Shown: positions 48,280 through 56,818, counted from the first letter of the stretch. The stretch is DNA of 64,000 nt from Thalassotalea sp. ND16A (GCF_000764205.1 NZ_JQDZ01000007.1:26147-90146), one strand, 5' to 3'. Translations and numbers: made by a program. Notes: generated by a model from the sequence alone, not told the origin.

Positions 48280-48335
48280 TTGAATATGTCATTGAAAGTG
48301 TAATTGAATGTGAAATAGAAAGTGTGATGGTACTG

Positions 48336-48359
48336 ATAGCAAGTTAATCAACTTGCTAT
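48336..48359. terminator. Bidirectional hairpin between the kinase and lysR genes
   Basis: ATAGCAAGTT, a 4-nt loop and AACTTGCTAT form a perfect 10-bp stem in the 83-nt convergent gap. No long T run follows on either strand, so termination is plausible rather than certain. Just upstream, ATTGAA/GTGTAATTG-type short repeats (48280-48328) are seen. Confidence 0.6.
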
Positions 48360-48362
48360 GAC

Positions 48363-49265
48363 CTAACTGTTTGCGCCATTTTTTGAGAACTGCTGCAGGG
48401 CAAAATCAATAAAGCACCTCACCTTTTTGGCAACGTATGTTCGATGCGGGTAAATGGCAAAAAGACCAAACTCTAAGGTCGTATAGTCCGGCAGTATCGG
48501 CACTAACCGACCCTCACTTATGGCGTCTTCCACGATGAATGCCGGGGTCATTGCAATCCCTCCACCGGCAATGGCAATTTCCCGAACCGCTTGCGGACTG
48601 TTCGCGGCAATGGCAGAGCTCACATTGATGGTATCGCTAGTGCCGTGTGGTGAAATGATTGGCCATTGCTTACCAACTCGAAAATTGCTATCGATAATGC
48701 AGCGATGCGTTGCCACTTGCTCGGGGGTTTTCGCTAAACCATACTGTTTAATATAATCCGGTGATGCCGATAATATCAACGGGAAGGTTTTCAGATGCCG
48801 GGCTATCATGTTGGAATCATCCACACCGCCAATTCGCAGCCGAACATCGATGCCCTCTTCCAGCATATCGATTGCACCATTAGTGAGAATTAACTCTATT
48901 TTTAGCTCTGGATATAGCGCCAAAAATTTTGGCAATAGCGGTGCAAGTTGCATCTCACCAAAAGTAACCGGGGCGCTTACTCTTAATAAGCCTCTTGGGT
49001 TCGTTTGCTCGCCGGTGACATTATCGACCATAGCGCTAAATTGTTCGAGTAACGCCACCGACTCTTCGTAATAACGTCGACCAGCATCGGTTAAGGCAAG
49101 CTGTCTGGTAGTACGGTTGAATAACCGTATCCCTAACTTGCTCTCTACTTCACCCACGTATTTACTGACTAAGGCTTTTGATATACCAAGCCTGTCACTC
49201 GCTGCCGTAAATGAATTCGTTTCCACGACTGCAATCACTGTTTTTAACCCGTCTAAGCTATCCAT
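48363..49265 (-). CDS. LysR-family transcriptional regulator
   Basis: The 300-residue regulator has the winged helix-turn-helix at about residues 1-60 (FTAASDRLGISKALVSKYVGEVESKLGIRLFNRTTRQLALTDAG read across the helices) and the substrate-binding LysR domain from about 88. The Thr/Arg pattern and PRGLLRVSAPVTFGEMQLAP resemble the YafC/AaeR-like subgroup. The start is the ATG at 49265, because GGAGGTG lies just upstream of it and inside the longer frame that starts at 49277. It is divergent from the glutaredoxin and hydrolase genes and probably controls them. Confidence 0.92.
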   Translation of the reverse strand: MDSLDGLKTVIAVVETNSFTAASDRLGISKALVSKYVGEVESKLGIRLFNRTTRQLALTDAGRRYYEESVALLEQFSAMVDNVTGEQTNPRGLLRVSAPVTFGEMQLAPLLPKFLALYPELKIELILTNGAIDMLEEGIDVRLRIGGVDDSNMIARHLKTFPLILSASPDYIKQYGLAKTPEQVATHRCIIDSNFRVGKQWPIISPHGTSDTINVSSAIAANSPQAVREIAIAGGGIAMTPAFIVEDAISEGRLVPILPDYTTLEFGLFAIYPHRTYVAKKVRCFIDFALQQFSKNGANS

Positions 49266-49299
49266 TAACACCTCCACTTAACCAATTATCAATACTATG

Positions 49300-49345
49300 T
49301 TGACAATCATTCAATATCAACCCTATTTATCAATGCAGCATTGAT
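49300..49345 (+). promoter_or_regulatory. Promoter and 17-bp palindrome in the lysR-glutaredoxin gap
   Basis: TTGACA (49300-49305), an 18-nt spacer and TATTTA (49324-49329) form a fair promoter toward the glutaredoxin gene. A perfect palindrome ATCAATGCAGCATTGAT (49329-49345) overlaps the -10 end. LysR proteins bind T-N11-A sites; this is a good operator candidate for the divergent regulator. Confidence 0.6.
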
Positions 49346-49413
49346 ATGGATAATAACTCCATCGAAACTGCAACAGCCTTTAACAAAGGCAATCACGAGG
49401 GAGAGGCAGAGCA

Positions 49414-49667
49414 ATGTCGAACATAGAGATATATACCAGACCGGGTTGTGGTTACTGCACCCATGCAAAGCGGTTATTAACCAATAATGATTTGGACTTT
49501 GTCGAACATGATGTTTATCAACACCCTGAGAATATTAAGCAATTACACGCAAGAACTTCAGGCAGAACGTATCCGCAAATATTTATCGATGGTCAGTCAA
49601 TTGGTGGTTTACCGAACTACTGGCAAAAGAGCAACAGGGTTTATTAACAAACCCAAGCAAAATTTAA
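49414..49667 (+). pseudogene. Glutaredoxin gene (GrxC type) with C-terminal frameshift
   Basis: The first 66 residues are a normal glutaredoxin: IEIYTRPGCGYC with redox Cys12 and Cys15, the RTYPQIFIDG cis-proline segment and SIGG. After IGGL the frame runs into PNYWQKSNRVY and stops at 49647. Shifting one base at about 49608-49613 gives TELLAKEQQGLL, the usual GrxC C-terminus, ending at 49667. A single A is thus missing in TTTACC, by mutation or sequencing error. The changed tail replaces the last helix; the active site and most of the GSH site are kept, so some function is possible. Confidence 0.82.
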
Positions 49668-49692
49668 CTTTACACTGAATAGGACAATTAAG

Positions 49693-50676
49693 ATGAAAAC
49701 ACTTTTAAAGGCAACAACAAGTAACGGCCAAAGTAACGGCACAATAAAAAGCTATTTAATCGCGGCGGCTGGCGTATTAATGTTCGGTTTTGGCGGTATC
49801 AACACAGCACAAGCCGGACAAACATTTCACAAAAGCATTAAGGTACAACAGCAGGATATTTTTTATCGTGAAGCCGGAGTAGAACACGAACGTACCATTG
49901 TATTACTGCATGGTTTTCCAACATCATCACACATGTACCGAGAGCTAATACCTAAGTTAGCTGAGCAATATCATGTCATTGCGCCAGATTACCCAGGTTT
50001 TGGTAACAGCTCGATGCCAGCATTGAATGAATTTGAATACAGCTTTGATAATTTAGCGAGCATTACCGATGCTTTTCTGGCGCAGGTCGGCGCAGAGCAG
50101 TACACCATGTATGTGATGGATTACGGCGCACCGATAGGGTTTAGAATTGCCGCGGCTCACCCGGAAAGAGTAGAAGGCTTGATCATTCAAAATGGTAATG
50201 CCTATGATGAAGGATTACGTGACTTTTGGCAGCCAATTAAAGCCTACTGGCAAGACAAAAGCGCTGAAAATGCTAAGGCATTAAAAGATGCGTTGTTAAC
50301 CATAGCTGCGACTGAGTGGCAATATACGAATGGTACCCGTAATAAAGCAACGATCAGCCCGGATAACTGGATTGTTGATCAAGCAAAGTTAGATCGTCCC
50401 GGTAATAAAGAGATCCAATTAGAATTGTTTTACTCGTACGGCACCAACCCGGCACTTTACCCAGAATGGCAAGCGTACTTTCGAGAGCACCAGCCACCAA
50501 CGCTATTAGTGTGGGGGAAAGGCGACTATATCTTCCCGGAAGAAGGCGCCCACCCATACAAACGTGACTTGAAAAATTTAGATTTTCACATTCTTGATAC
50601 GGGTCACTTTGCCTTAGAAGAAGACGGCGATGTGATTGCAAAGCATATCCTCAAGTTTATGGGCAACAATAAATAA
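49693..50676 (+). CDS. Exported alpha/beta hydrolase with Asp nucleophile (dehalogenase/epoxide hydrolase type)
   Basis: The 327-residue protein has an N-terminal signal (hydrophobic core about residues 21-35, ending INTAQAG) and a classic alpha/beta-hydrolase fold: [15 protein letters not shown] (HG oxyanion motif), DYPGFGNSS, the nucleophile elbow VMDYGAPIG with Asp143, and DTGHFALEE with the catalytic His. An Asp rather than Ser at the elbow is the hallmark of haloalkane/haloacetate dehalogenases and epoxide hydrolases; a Sec signal on such an enzyme is less common. It follows the glutaredoxin gene by 25 nt beyond the restored stop and is divergent from lysR. The substrate is unknown. Confidence 0.85.
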   Translation: MKTLLKATTSNGQSNGTIKSYLIAAAGVLMFGFGGINTAQAGQTFHKSIKVQQQDIFYREAGVEHERTIVLLHGFPTSSHMYRELIPKLAEQYHVIAPDYPGFGNSSMPALNEFEYSFDNLASITDAFLAQVGAEQYTMYVMDYGAPIGFRIAAAHPERVEGLIIQNGNAYDEGLRDFWQPIKAYWQDKSAENAKALKDALLTIAATEWQYTNGTRNKATISPDNWIVDQAKLDRPGNKEIQLELFYSYGTNPALYPEWQAYFREHQPPTLLVWGKGDYIFPEEGAHPYKRDLKNLDFHILDTGHFALEEDGDVIAKHILKFMGNNK

Positions 50677-50701
50677 CTAGCAAGAACCCTAGATTACAGC
50701 A

Positions 50702-51211
50702 TTATTTGAATAATACCCTAAAGCCATTGAGATCATCGATATAGTTTTCTACCTGATAGCCCTCAGCACAGTTGGCATGTAAAAATCCGCCATAAAACAT
50801 GCCCAGATACTCAAAGGTATCTTTAAAAGCACAGATAAAAGAGTTGGGCACTTTTTTACTTGCTGAACTGCATACTACATAAGCTGTTTTGCCCCTGAGA
50901 CGTCGACCTGAGTCCAATAGATGAGGCAGTTCTAATAAGTCAGATATACGGTCGAGAAACTTTTTCATCGTGGGTGTAACTGCATACCAATATACCGGTG
51001 ATGCGAAAATGATCTTTTCATATGATAGCATTTTTTCGATCAACGGCATGAAATCATCATCCTGGTTTTTATACTCATAGTCATATTCACTAAAGCTGTA
51101 GTCGGACAAATCAATGATATCGATGTCGGTGTTAAGGGCAAAGCTGTTTAATAATTTTTCAGTATTTCCATTCGCTCTGGCGCTTGAAAAAATGGCAACG
51201 GTGTTATTCAT
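50702..51211 (-). CDS. NAD(P)H-dependent FMN reductase, flavodoxin-like family
   Basis: The 169-residue cytoplasmic protein has the flavodoxin-like phosphate loop SSARANGNTEKLLNSF near residue 9 and the aromatic flavin loop ASPVYWYAVTPTMKKFLDRISDLL at about 70-95, as in NADPH-dependent FMN/quinone reductases. A SoxR box and matching promoter lie 40-71 nt upstream, so it is probably induced by redox-cycling compounds, consistent with a detoxifying role. It is divergent from the truncated soxR. Confidence 0.83.
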   Translation of the reverse strand: MNNTVAIFSSARANGNTEKLLNSFALNTDIDIIDLSDYSFSEYDYEYKNQDDDFMPLIEKMLSYEKIIFASPVYWYAVTPTMKKFLDRISDLLELPHLLDSGRRLRGKTAYVVCSSASKKVPNSFICAFKDTFEYLGMFYGGFLHANCAEGYQVENYIDDLNGFRVLFK

Positions 51212-51251
51212 ATTGTTTATTCCTAGATTGATTAATTGCTAATTAATCGCC

Positions 51252-51282
51252 ACGTTAATACCTCAAGTTAAGCTGAGGTCAA
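51252..51282 (-). promoter_or_regulatory. SoxR box within a 19-bp-spaced promoter
   Basis: CCTCAAGTTAAGCTGAGG at 51261-51278 is a near-perfect copy of the known SoxR operator (CCTCAAGTTAACTTGAGG). On the minus strand it sits between TTGACC (51282-51277) and TAACGT (51257-51252) with a 19-bp spacer, the over-long spacing that SoxR-type MerR activators correct. The promoter points to the flavodoxin-like reductase gene. Confidence 0.85.
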
Positions 51283-51291
51283 GTGGTCGTT

Positions 51292-51432
51292 ATGATTAAA
51301 TCAAAAAATTCTAAAGAATTGAGTGTAAGTCAGGTCGCTAAAGGCAGTGGCGTAGCGATATCGACGTTTTACTTTTATGAAACTAAGGGGCTGATTAATT
51401 GTTGGCGAAATAATCCAAACTGTAATGGCTGA
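51292..51432 (+). pseudogene. soxR: Truncated soxR (MerR family), N-terminal HTH only
   Basis: The 46-residue frame reads MIKSKNSKELSVSQVAKGSG and continues VAISTFYFYETKGLINCWRNN, the SoxR helix-turn-helix and wing start (family ELSVSEVARRSGV..LHFYE.KGLI..RN). After NN it turns into PNCNG and stops. The coiled-coil helix and the cysteine-rich [2Fe-2S] loop are absent in all frames downstream, where a fragment resembling rnpB begins about 30 nt later. It can no longer sense redox stress. Position beside the SoxR box confirms the identity. Confidence 0.83.
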
Positions 51433-51458
51433 TCTTTAACCAGTTGTGGAAGTTGGTA

Positions 51459-51552
51459 TTAGCCGGTTCCAACGCGAGCCACGCCGGTCACCCCTCTAAT
51501 TGGCCTTGCTCCGGGTGCCAAGTGGTATTAACACCCTGCTGCCAATTATGAG
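51459..51552 (-). ncRNA. Partial, diverged copy of the central part of RNase P RNA
   Basis: Three blocks match rnpB of this window in the same order and strand. 51463-51484 matches 51713-51734 at 19 of 22 positions; TTGGCCTTGCTCCGGGTG at 51500-51517 matches 51764-51781 at 17 of 18; ACCCTGCTGC at 51532-51541 matches 51788-51797 exactly. The sequence between blocks differs and is of different length. On the minus strand ATTGGC pairs with GCCAAT and GGGTG with CACCC, so it can still fold. It lies downstream of the rnpB terminator, on the same strand, and has no 5' or 3' rnpB ends. Confidence 0.75.
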
Positions 51553-51568
51553 CCTACTTACAAAGAAA

Positions 51569-51601
51569 AAGCCCAGTCAATTTTCATTAACTGGGCTTTA
51601 T
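51569..51601 (-). terminator. Rho-independent terminator of rnpB
   Basis: On the minus strand AAAGCCCAGT pairs with ACTGGGCTTT, followed by a T run continuing TTTTTCTTTG. It lies about 8 nt past the mature 3' end of rnpB. Confidence 0.9.
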
Positions 51602-51607
51602 AAAATT

Positions 51608-52040
51608 AGTGAGTTGGCCGTGTAAGCCGGGTTCTGTTACTTCTAATATAAATACTAAAAGCGACAATCATTCGTCTAGGCATGCAATCGCTCACATGCT
51701 CAAGCAACCTACCCGGTTTCCGCGCGAGCCACGCGTAAACTATTTAAAGTAATGAAACCCTATTTGGTCTTGCTCCGGGTGGAGTTTACCCTGCTGCGAA
51801 CTGTTACCAGCCGCCCGGTGCGCTCTTACCGCACCCTTTCAGCCTTACCTGTGCTGCTCTTATAAATAAGAATAGCCATCGGCGGTCTTCTCTCTGCTGC
51901 ACTTGTCGTGGGCTTGCGCCCCCCAGGTGTTACCTGGCACCCTGCTCAATGGAGCCCGGACTTTCCTCCCCTCAATCTGTCTATCTGCCGCTTACACAGC
52001 AGATACAACGATTAAGCAGCGATTGTCTGGCCAACTCGCT
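51608..52040 (-). ncRNA. rnpB: RNase P RNA (class A)
   Basis: M1 RNA is the catalytic subunit that trims 5' leaders from tRNA precursors. The ends pair as GAGTTGGCC (5', 52037-52029) with GGCCAACTC (3', 51619-51611), forming P1. Conserved blocks are present on the minus strand in order: GAGGGGAGGAAAGTCCGGGC, CAGGGTGCCAGGTAAC, CACGACAAGTGCA, CAGAGAGAAGACCGCC, GGTAAGGCTGAAAGGGTGCG, CACCCGGAGCAAGACCAAAT and ACAGAACCCGGCTTA near the end. Length about 430 nt, normal for the family. One arm of about 30 nt after GTTTCATTAC differs from E. coli, as is common for the variable helices. Confidence 0.97.
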
Positions 52041-52044
52041 GCGC

Positions 52045-52073
52045 ATTCTACCGACTCAGTAGCCGCGAGTAAA
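52045..52073 (-). promoter_or_regulatory. rnpB promoter
   Basis: On the minus strand TTTACT (52073-52068), a 17-nt spacer and TAGAAT (52050-52045) sit so that transcription would start at about 52039, the expected 5' end of the RNA. Confidence 0.7.
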
Positions 52074-52098
52074 TAAGATTAAGACAAATAAGCAATAC

Positions 52099-52141
52099 TT
52101 GTCATCTTGCTGTCATCAACCAATCACATTAACTTTATATT
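52099..52141 (+). promoter_or_regulatory. Pho box and -10 of the alkaline phosphatase gene
   Basis: TTGTCAT (52099-52105), CTGTCAT (52110-52116) and CAATCAC (52121-52127) recur at exact 11-bp steps, the PhoB half-site spacing (consensus CTGTCAT). TATATT at 52136-52141 is a suitable -10, 8 nt after the last half site. Control by PhoB fits the phosphatase downstream. Confidence 0.78.
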
Positions 52142-52221
52142 TTTGACACAAATTTGTAACTCAAGGCACCTACTCTTTGCAAGTCAATTTTAATAGTTAA
52201 TATACCGAGTAAGGATTGTAA

Positions 52222-53898
52222 ATGAACAATAAAACAATGTTAGCAATGGCGTTATCGTCATTAATGCTGAGTGCTTGTGGCGGCGATAGTAATGACAGCC
52301 AAGTCGCAGGAGTCGATTTAGCACAAAATGCGATGGTTACAGAAGATGCAACACCAATTAAAAACGTCATTCTAATGATAGGCGACGGGATGGGAGCACA
52401 ACAGGTTGGCTTACTTGAAGAGTATGCTCGCAGAGCACCTGACTCCACCTACAATAATAAGAATAACAAAACCGCTTTATCAAAATTTGCCGATGCCGGA
52501 CAAATCGGACTTTCTCTCAATGCACCGTATGGCTCTAGTGGCAGCTTAGTGGTTGATTCAGCGTGTTCAGCAACTCAATTAGCGACTGGCTTTGCCGCAG
52601 GCTCAGAAATGATCGGTTTGGACAGCGATGGCAATATAGTGGAAACCATTTTAGAAAAAGCCAAAGCTCAAGGTAAAGCCACAGGATTGGTTTCTGATAC
52701 CCGTATTACCCATGCCACACCTGCAGCATTTGCCAGTCATCAACCTCACCGCTCTTTTGAAGCGACCATTGCAGAAGAACTGATTGAATCAGGCAATGTC
52801 GATGTTATGTTATCCGGTGGTGCTCGAGTATTCTTACCGCAAAGCATTAAAACCGATACGCATGAGCGGTCTGTTATGGCGGCATTAGGGGCTCCGGATA
52901 GCATTTACAAAAAATCGAAACGTCGCGATAATCGCAACTTGCTGGTAGAAGCAAAAGACAGCTATGGCTATCAGTTGGCTTTTGATAACAACCAGCTTGA
53001 GCAGGCACAAGGTGATAAGTTACTCGGTTTATTTGCCAATTCTGGCATGCTTGATGGCATTGCTTACACAGAGTGTAAAGCTGACAATAGCTGCAGCCAG
53101 CCATCACTGAAGGATATGACGTTAAAGGCCCTGGAGCTGTTATCAACCGATCCTGATGGCTTTTTCTTAATGATTGAAGGCGGGCAAATTGACTGGGCAG
53201 GTCATGTCAATGATGCCGGCTGGATGCTGCATGAGTTATTAAAGTTTGATGAAGCCGTTGATGCCGTCTATGAATGGGTGAAGGATAGGAGCGATACCTT
53301 AGTCGTGGTCACTGCCGATCACGAAACCGGAAGTTTTGGTTTCAGTTATTCTCGAAAAGATTTGCCTGAAGCTAAATACTTAACCGGTGATGGTATGCAA
53401 GGTTATGATTATAAGCCTAACTTCAACTTTGGTAGTTTAAACACACTCGATAAACTCTATGGGCAAACAGGTACTTTTTACGACATGATGAACAGGGTCA
53501 ATGCCGATTGGGACTTTACCGATACCACCGGAGAACAATGGTCAGCAGCGGTTAATGAGTTCAGTCAGTTCAAAATCACCGCCGAGCAAGCACAGCCGAT
53601 CAGTGAACGCGAAGTAAATGAGTACCAGGTTGCAGATCATAAATACCTTGATAGCTATGAATTTCCGAAAATAAATGACTTTAAAGAGTTTTATGTCTAC
53701 GGTGATGAACTTCACGGCAATTTGATTGGCCGCGCTTTATCTGCGGGTCAAAATACGGTATGGGGAACAGGAACGCATACTGCAGCACCGGTACCCGTGT
53801 ATGTGTTCGGTCCGGAAGCTGTCAGTAAGCAGTTTGCGACCATGCAGCACCATGTAGATATAGGCAATAAAATGATCAACGCCATGCTAGCGAATTGA
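52222..53898 (+). CDS. phoA: Alkaline phosphatase, lipoprotein (PhoA family)
   Basis: The 558-residue enzyme releases phosphate from esters outside the inner membrane. It starts with a lipoprotein signal peptide: LMLSACGGDSND gives lipobox LSAC with Cys at about residue 20. Catalytic motifs are NVILMIGDGMGAQQVG (metal Asp), VDSACSATQLATG (nucleophile Ser113), ITHATPAAFASH, EGGQIDWAGHVNDAGW (metal Asp/His) and VVVTADHETGSFG, with a final GTHTAAPVPVYVFGP carrying the last His. A Pho box lies upstream and AAGGATTG before the ATG. Lipid anchoring differs from soluble E. coli PhoA. Confidence 0.94.
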   Translation: MNNKTMLAMALSSLMLSACGGDSNDSQVAGVDLAQNAMVTEDATPIKNVILMIGDGMGAQQVGLLEEYARRAPDSTYNNKNNKTALSKFADAGQIGLSLNAPYGSSGSLVVDSACSATQLATGFAAGSEMIGLDSDGNIVETILEKAKAQGKATGLVSDTRITHATPAAFASHQPHRSFEATIAEELIESGNVDVMLSGGARVFLPQSIKTDTHERSVMAALGAPDSIYKKSKRRDNRNLLVEAKDSYGYQLAFDNNQLEQAQGDKLLGLFANSGMLDGIAYTECKADNSCSQPSLKDMTLKALELLSTDPDGFFLMIEGGQIDWAGHVNDAGWMLHELLKFDEAVDAVYEWVKDRSDTLVVVTADHETGSFGFSYSRKDLPEAKYLTGDGMQGYDYKPNFNFGSLNTLDKLYGQTGTFYDMMNRVNADWDFTDTTGEQWSAAVNEFSQFKITAEQAQPISEREVNEYQVADHKYLDSYEFPKINDFKEFYVYGDELHGNLIGRALSAGQNTVWGTGTHTAAPVPVYVFGPEAVSKQFATMQHHVDIGNKMINAMLAN

Positions 53899-53906
53899 TA
53901 GACTCA

Positions 53907-53935
53907 CGCCCGCGATTGCGCGGGTGGCGCTTTTT
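53907..53935 (+). terminator. Terminator of the alkaline phosphatase gene
   Basis: CGCCCGCG, loop ATTG and CGCGGGTG form an 8-bp stem (one G/T pair) 8 nt after the stop; a T run follows after GCGC. Confidence 0.75.
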
Positions 53936-53946
53936 GGGTTAATAAG

Positions 53947-53977
53947 CAGACTCTATATAGTGATGACAAAGAGTCTG
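53947..53977 (-). terminator. Inverted repeat after rsmI
   Basis: CAGACTCT (53947-53954) and AGAGTCTG (53970-53977) form a perfect 8-bp stem with a 15-nt loop, 1 nt from the rsmI stop. There is no T run on the minus strand, so it is a weak terminator candidate. Confidence 0.4.
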
Positions 53978-53978
53978 T

Positions 53979-54827
53979 TTATTTCATCGCCAGTGCCAAT
54001 TGATAGAGAGCATTTTTCTTTACGCCGTGAATTTCTGCGGCGATGGCACAAGCTTTCTTCGGTTTCATTTCACCAAGTAATAATTTCAAGGTTTTGATTG
54101 CTACCTCGGGTATGTCGTTGGGGTCGATATGCGCGCCTTCAATGATTAACACCATCTCACCTTTCAACTGATTAGGATCTTCATTTAACCAGGTTAAAAT
54201 ATTGGCGGCCGTGTCAGCATGTATGGTTTCAAAGGTTTTGGTTAGCTCTCTGGCGATAACGATTTGTCGCTCACCGCCGAGCACATCATTAATGTCTTGT
54301 ACCGTATCGATGGCACGCCGTGGAGCGTCGTAAAAGACCATAGTTCTTGGCTCAGAGGCAAGTTCATTCAGTTTGCTTTGGCGAGCGCCCGATTTTGATG
54401 GTAAAAACCCTTCAAAAGTAAAGCGGTCGGTGGGTAAACCGGCAACAGACAACGCCGCAATGGCAGCACAAGCGCCCGGGACGGGAACTACTGTAAGGTT
54501 TTGCTCTCTAAGATAGCGCACCACATGAAAACCGGGATCAGAAATAAGTGGCGTACCGGCATCGGACACCAAAGCAATACTCTTGCCTTGCTGTAATAAT
54601 TCGGCCACATATTCTTGCCTCTGCCGTTCATTATGATCGTGCAAAGATAGAGTTTTATTCTTGATATTATAGGCCGATAGCAATCGGCCGGTGTGGCGGG
54701 TATCTTCACAAGCGATTAAGTCTACCTGGCTTAACACTTCTATCGCCCGTTGGCTAAGATCTAATAAATTGCCTATTGGCGTTGCAACCACATAAAAAGT
54801 GCTTGGGTTCACAGTAATTTGACTCAT
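53979..54827 (-). CDS. rsmI: 16S rRNA (cytidine-1402-2'-O)-methyltransferase RsmI
   Basis: RsmI methylates the 2'-hydroxyl of C1402 in 16S rRNA, the same nucleotide that RsmH in this window modifies at N4. The 282-residue product shows the family start FYVVATPIGNLLDLSQRAIEVL, CEDTRHTGRLL, LVSDAGTPLISDPGF and PGACAAIAALSVAGLPTDRFTFEGFLP, with the RsmI-specific C-terminal domain ending in a K-K-rich helix. It is divergent from lpoA, with 88 nt between starts, as in E. coli. Confidence 0.98.
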   Translation of the reverse strand: MSQITVNPSTFYVVATPIGNLLDLSQRAIEVLSQVDLIACEDTRHTGRLLSAYNIKNKTLSLHDHNERQRQEYVAELLQQGKSIALVSDAGTPLISDPGFHVVRYLREQNLTVVPVPGACAAIAALSVAGLPTDRFTFEGFLPSKSGARQSKLNELASEPRTMVFYDAPRRAIDTVQDINDVLGGERQIVIARELTKTFETIHADTAANILTWLNEDPNQLKGEMVLIIEGAHIDPNDIPEVAIKTLKLLLGEMKPKKACAIAAEIHGVKKNALYQLALAMK

Positions 54828-54915
54828 AAATTTTTATACCAACTAAAGACAGCTATTGCTCAACAGCGAGCAGGCATTTATTATAATACTAATTATATTT
54901 ACGGACCAATTGCCG

Positions 54916-56818
54916 GTGACAAAAATTATCCATTCAGTTTGCAAATTTCCCTTATTTCTTTGTTTTTGCTTAGTAACCTTGCTTTTTGGTTGTAGCACAC
55001 CAACAAGTGACAAAAAAATAGCACCGCCCGCAGCGCCAACCGAACAGATTGAAGTCATTGCACCAACACAATTAAGCGGTGATAGATTAGTTGCCAAGGC
55101 CAAAAATGAAGAAAACCAGCAAGCAATCGTTTTTCTTTTACAAGCCGCGACGCAATACATAAAAGAACAACAATTGGCAAAGGCCCTGCATATAAGTGCG
55201 CAATTGCGAAAACTGCCTTTAACCTTAGGTCAAAACAATTATAACCAATTAAATATCGTTCAAGTGTTGTTTGAATCTGGCGAAGTTGAATTGGCGGCAA
55301 AACAATTACTAGCAATTGAGACCAGTACCCCGTCTAAGCGCCATTTATTCTTATTAGCCAACATTAAAGTCCAACAGGGCTTATTGGTAAAAGGCATTAT
55401 TAGCTACCTAAACTATTATCAGCAATTCCCTTTTACCGATACTGAGCAAGTTTACTACCTGAATTCATTATTTGCACAATTAACGCCCTGGCAATTTAAG
55501 GCATTAGAGAAATCTACTGCCACGCATTTATCCGGCTGGCTAGCCTTTGCTAAAATCGTGGCGACATATGGCCATGAGCCGAAAGACTTAACTAGCAACT
55601 TAAGCAGATGGCAGCGCAGCTTTCCTGCTCACCCGGCAACAGTATTAGTAAGCGGTTTAAACAGCAAAGGCATAGAGTTTAACGACAGCAGAGCAATTGA
55701 AAACATTAGTGTGCTTTTGCCTTTGTCGGGGCGAGAAGAGCCGTTAGGAAAAGCCATTCAAGCAGGCATACTCGCCGCATATCAGTTACAAAACGCAAAT
55801 ACAGGAAAGTCGCGCAATATTCGTTTTTATGATACCAATGCAAAACCTATGGCCGACATCGTTGCCCAACTACACCTGCAGCAACCTGATTTTGTCATTG
55901 GCCCTTTACTAAAGCAGCATGTGGATGATTATTTGCTCGCCGATGGCAGTGCTCTAACAGTTGCTACAGCACCAGCTGAGAACAATAAAGTTGCATTAAT
56001 GCCAAAAGAGCACAACTGGACCACGCTATTATTGAATTTGCCAGAACATGGGAATTTAACCGAACAACAATTTGCGTTATCCATGCTGCCAGAAGACGAG
56101 GCTAAACAAGCCGCGTTTTCATTAAGTCAAAAAGGCTTTAACAGTGCCATCATTCTCAGTCAAAATACCGCGATTGGCAAACGTATGGCGACAAGCTTCG
56201 CGGAGCAATGGCAATTACAAACCGAGATTAAACCGAGCATCATCTATTACCCCAGCGGTAAGCAAATGCAAACCGTGGTAAAAAAAGGTCTGGATGTTCA
56301 TCTCTCTGACGAACGTATTTATTTAATGCGCAATCGCATTAAAGAAAACCTGAAAGCAGAAGCTCGAAATCGCCGTGATATCGATATGATATATATGTTT
56401 GCTACACCCGATCAAGCAAGGTTGTTAAAACCTTATATCGATGTCAACATTAGCCCCTTTGCCAATGCAATACCTATGTATGCCAGCTCTCGTAGCCATA
56501 ACATAGACTCAAATAGTAATACCCGTCGCGACTTAAATGGCTTAACATTCACTGAGATCCCCTGGTTACTCAATGCCCAACAAGTGAATCAAAATTTGGC
56601 GGTTGAAGCCAAACAACTGTGGCCAGGTCGCAGCAGTCAACTGGAGCGTATTTATGCCATGGGTATCGACAGTATGCAGTTAGTTGATAAGGTAGATGAT
56701 ATGCAGTTAATTCCTATGTTACGCCATAAGGGTGAAACAGGGACATTACAAATGAACGCTAACCGTATTATCAGCCGCAGTTTTTCCTGGGGTAAATACC
56801 GCTCATCGAGAGTGCAAA

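Noticed and set aside
51433..51600. Second complete rnpB or a tmRNA
   Set aside because: Only central blocks of RNase P RNA match; the P1 ends and catalytic 5' and 3' parts are missing, and no tRNA-like or tag-coding part is present.
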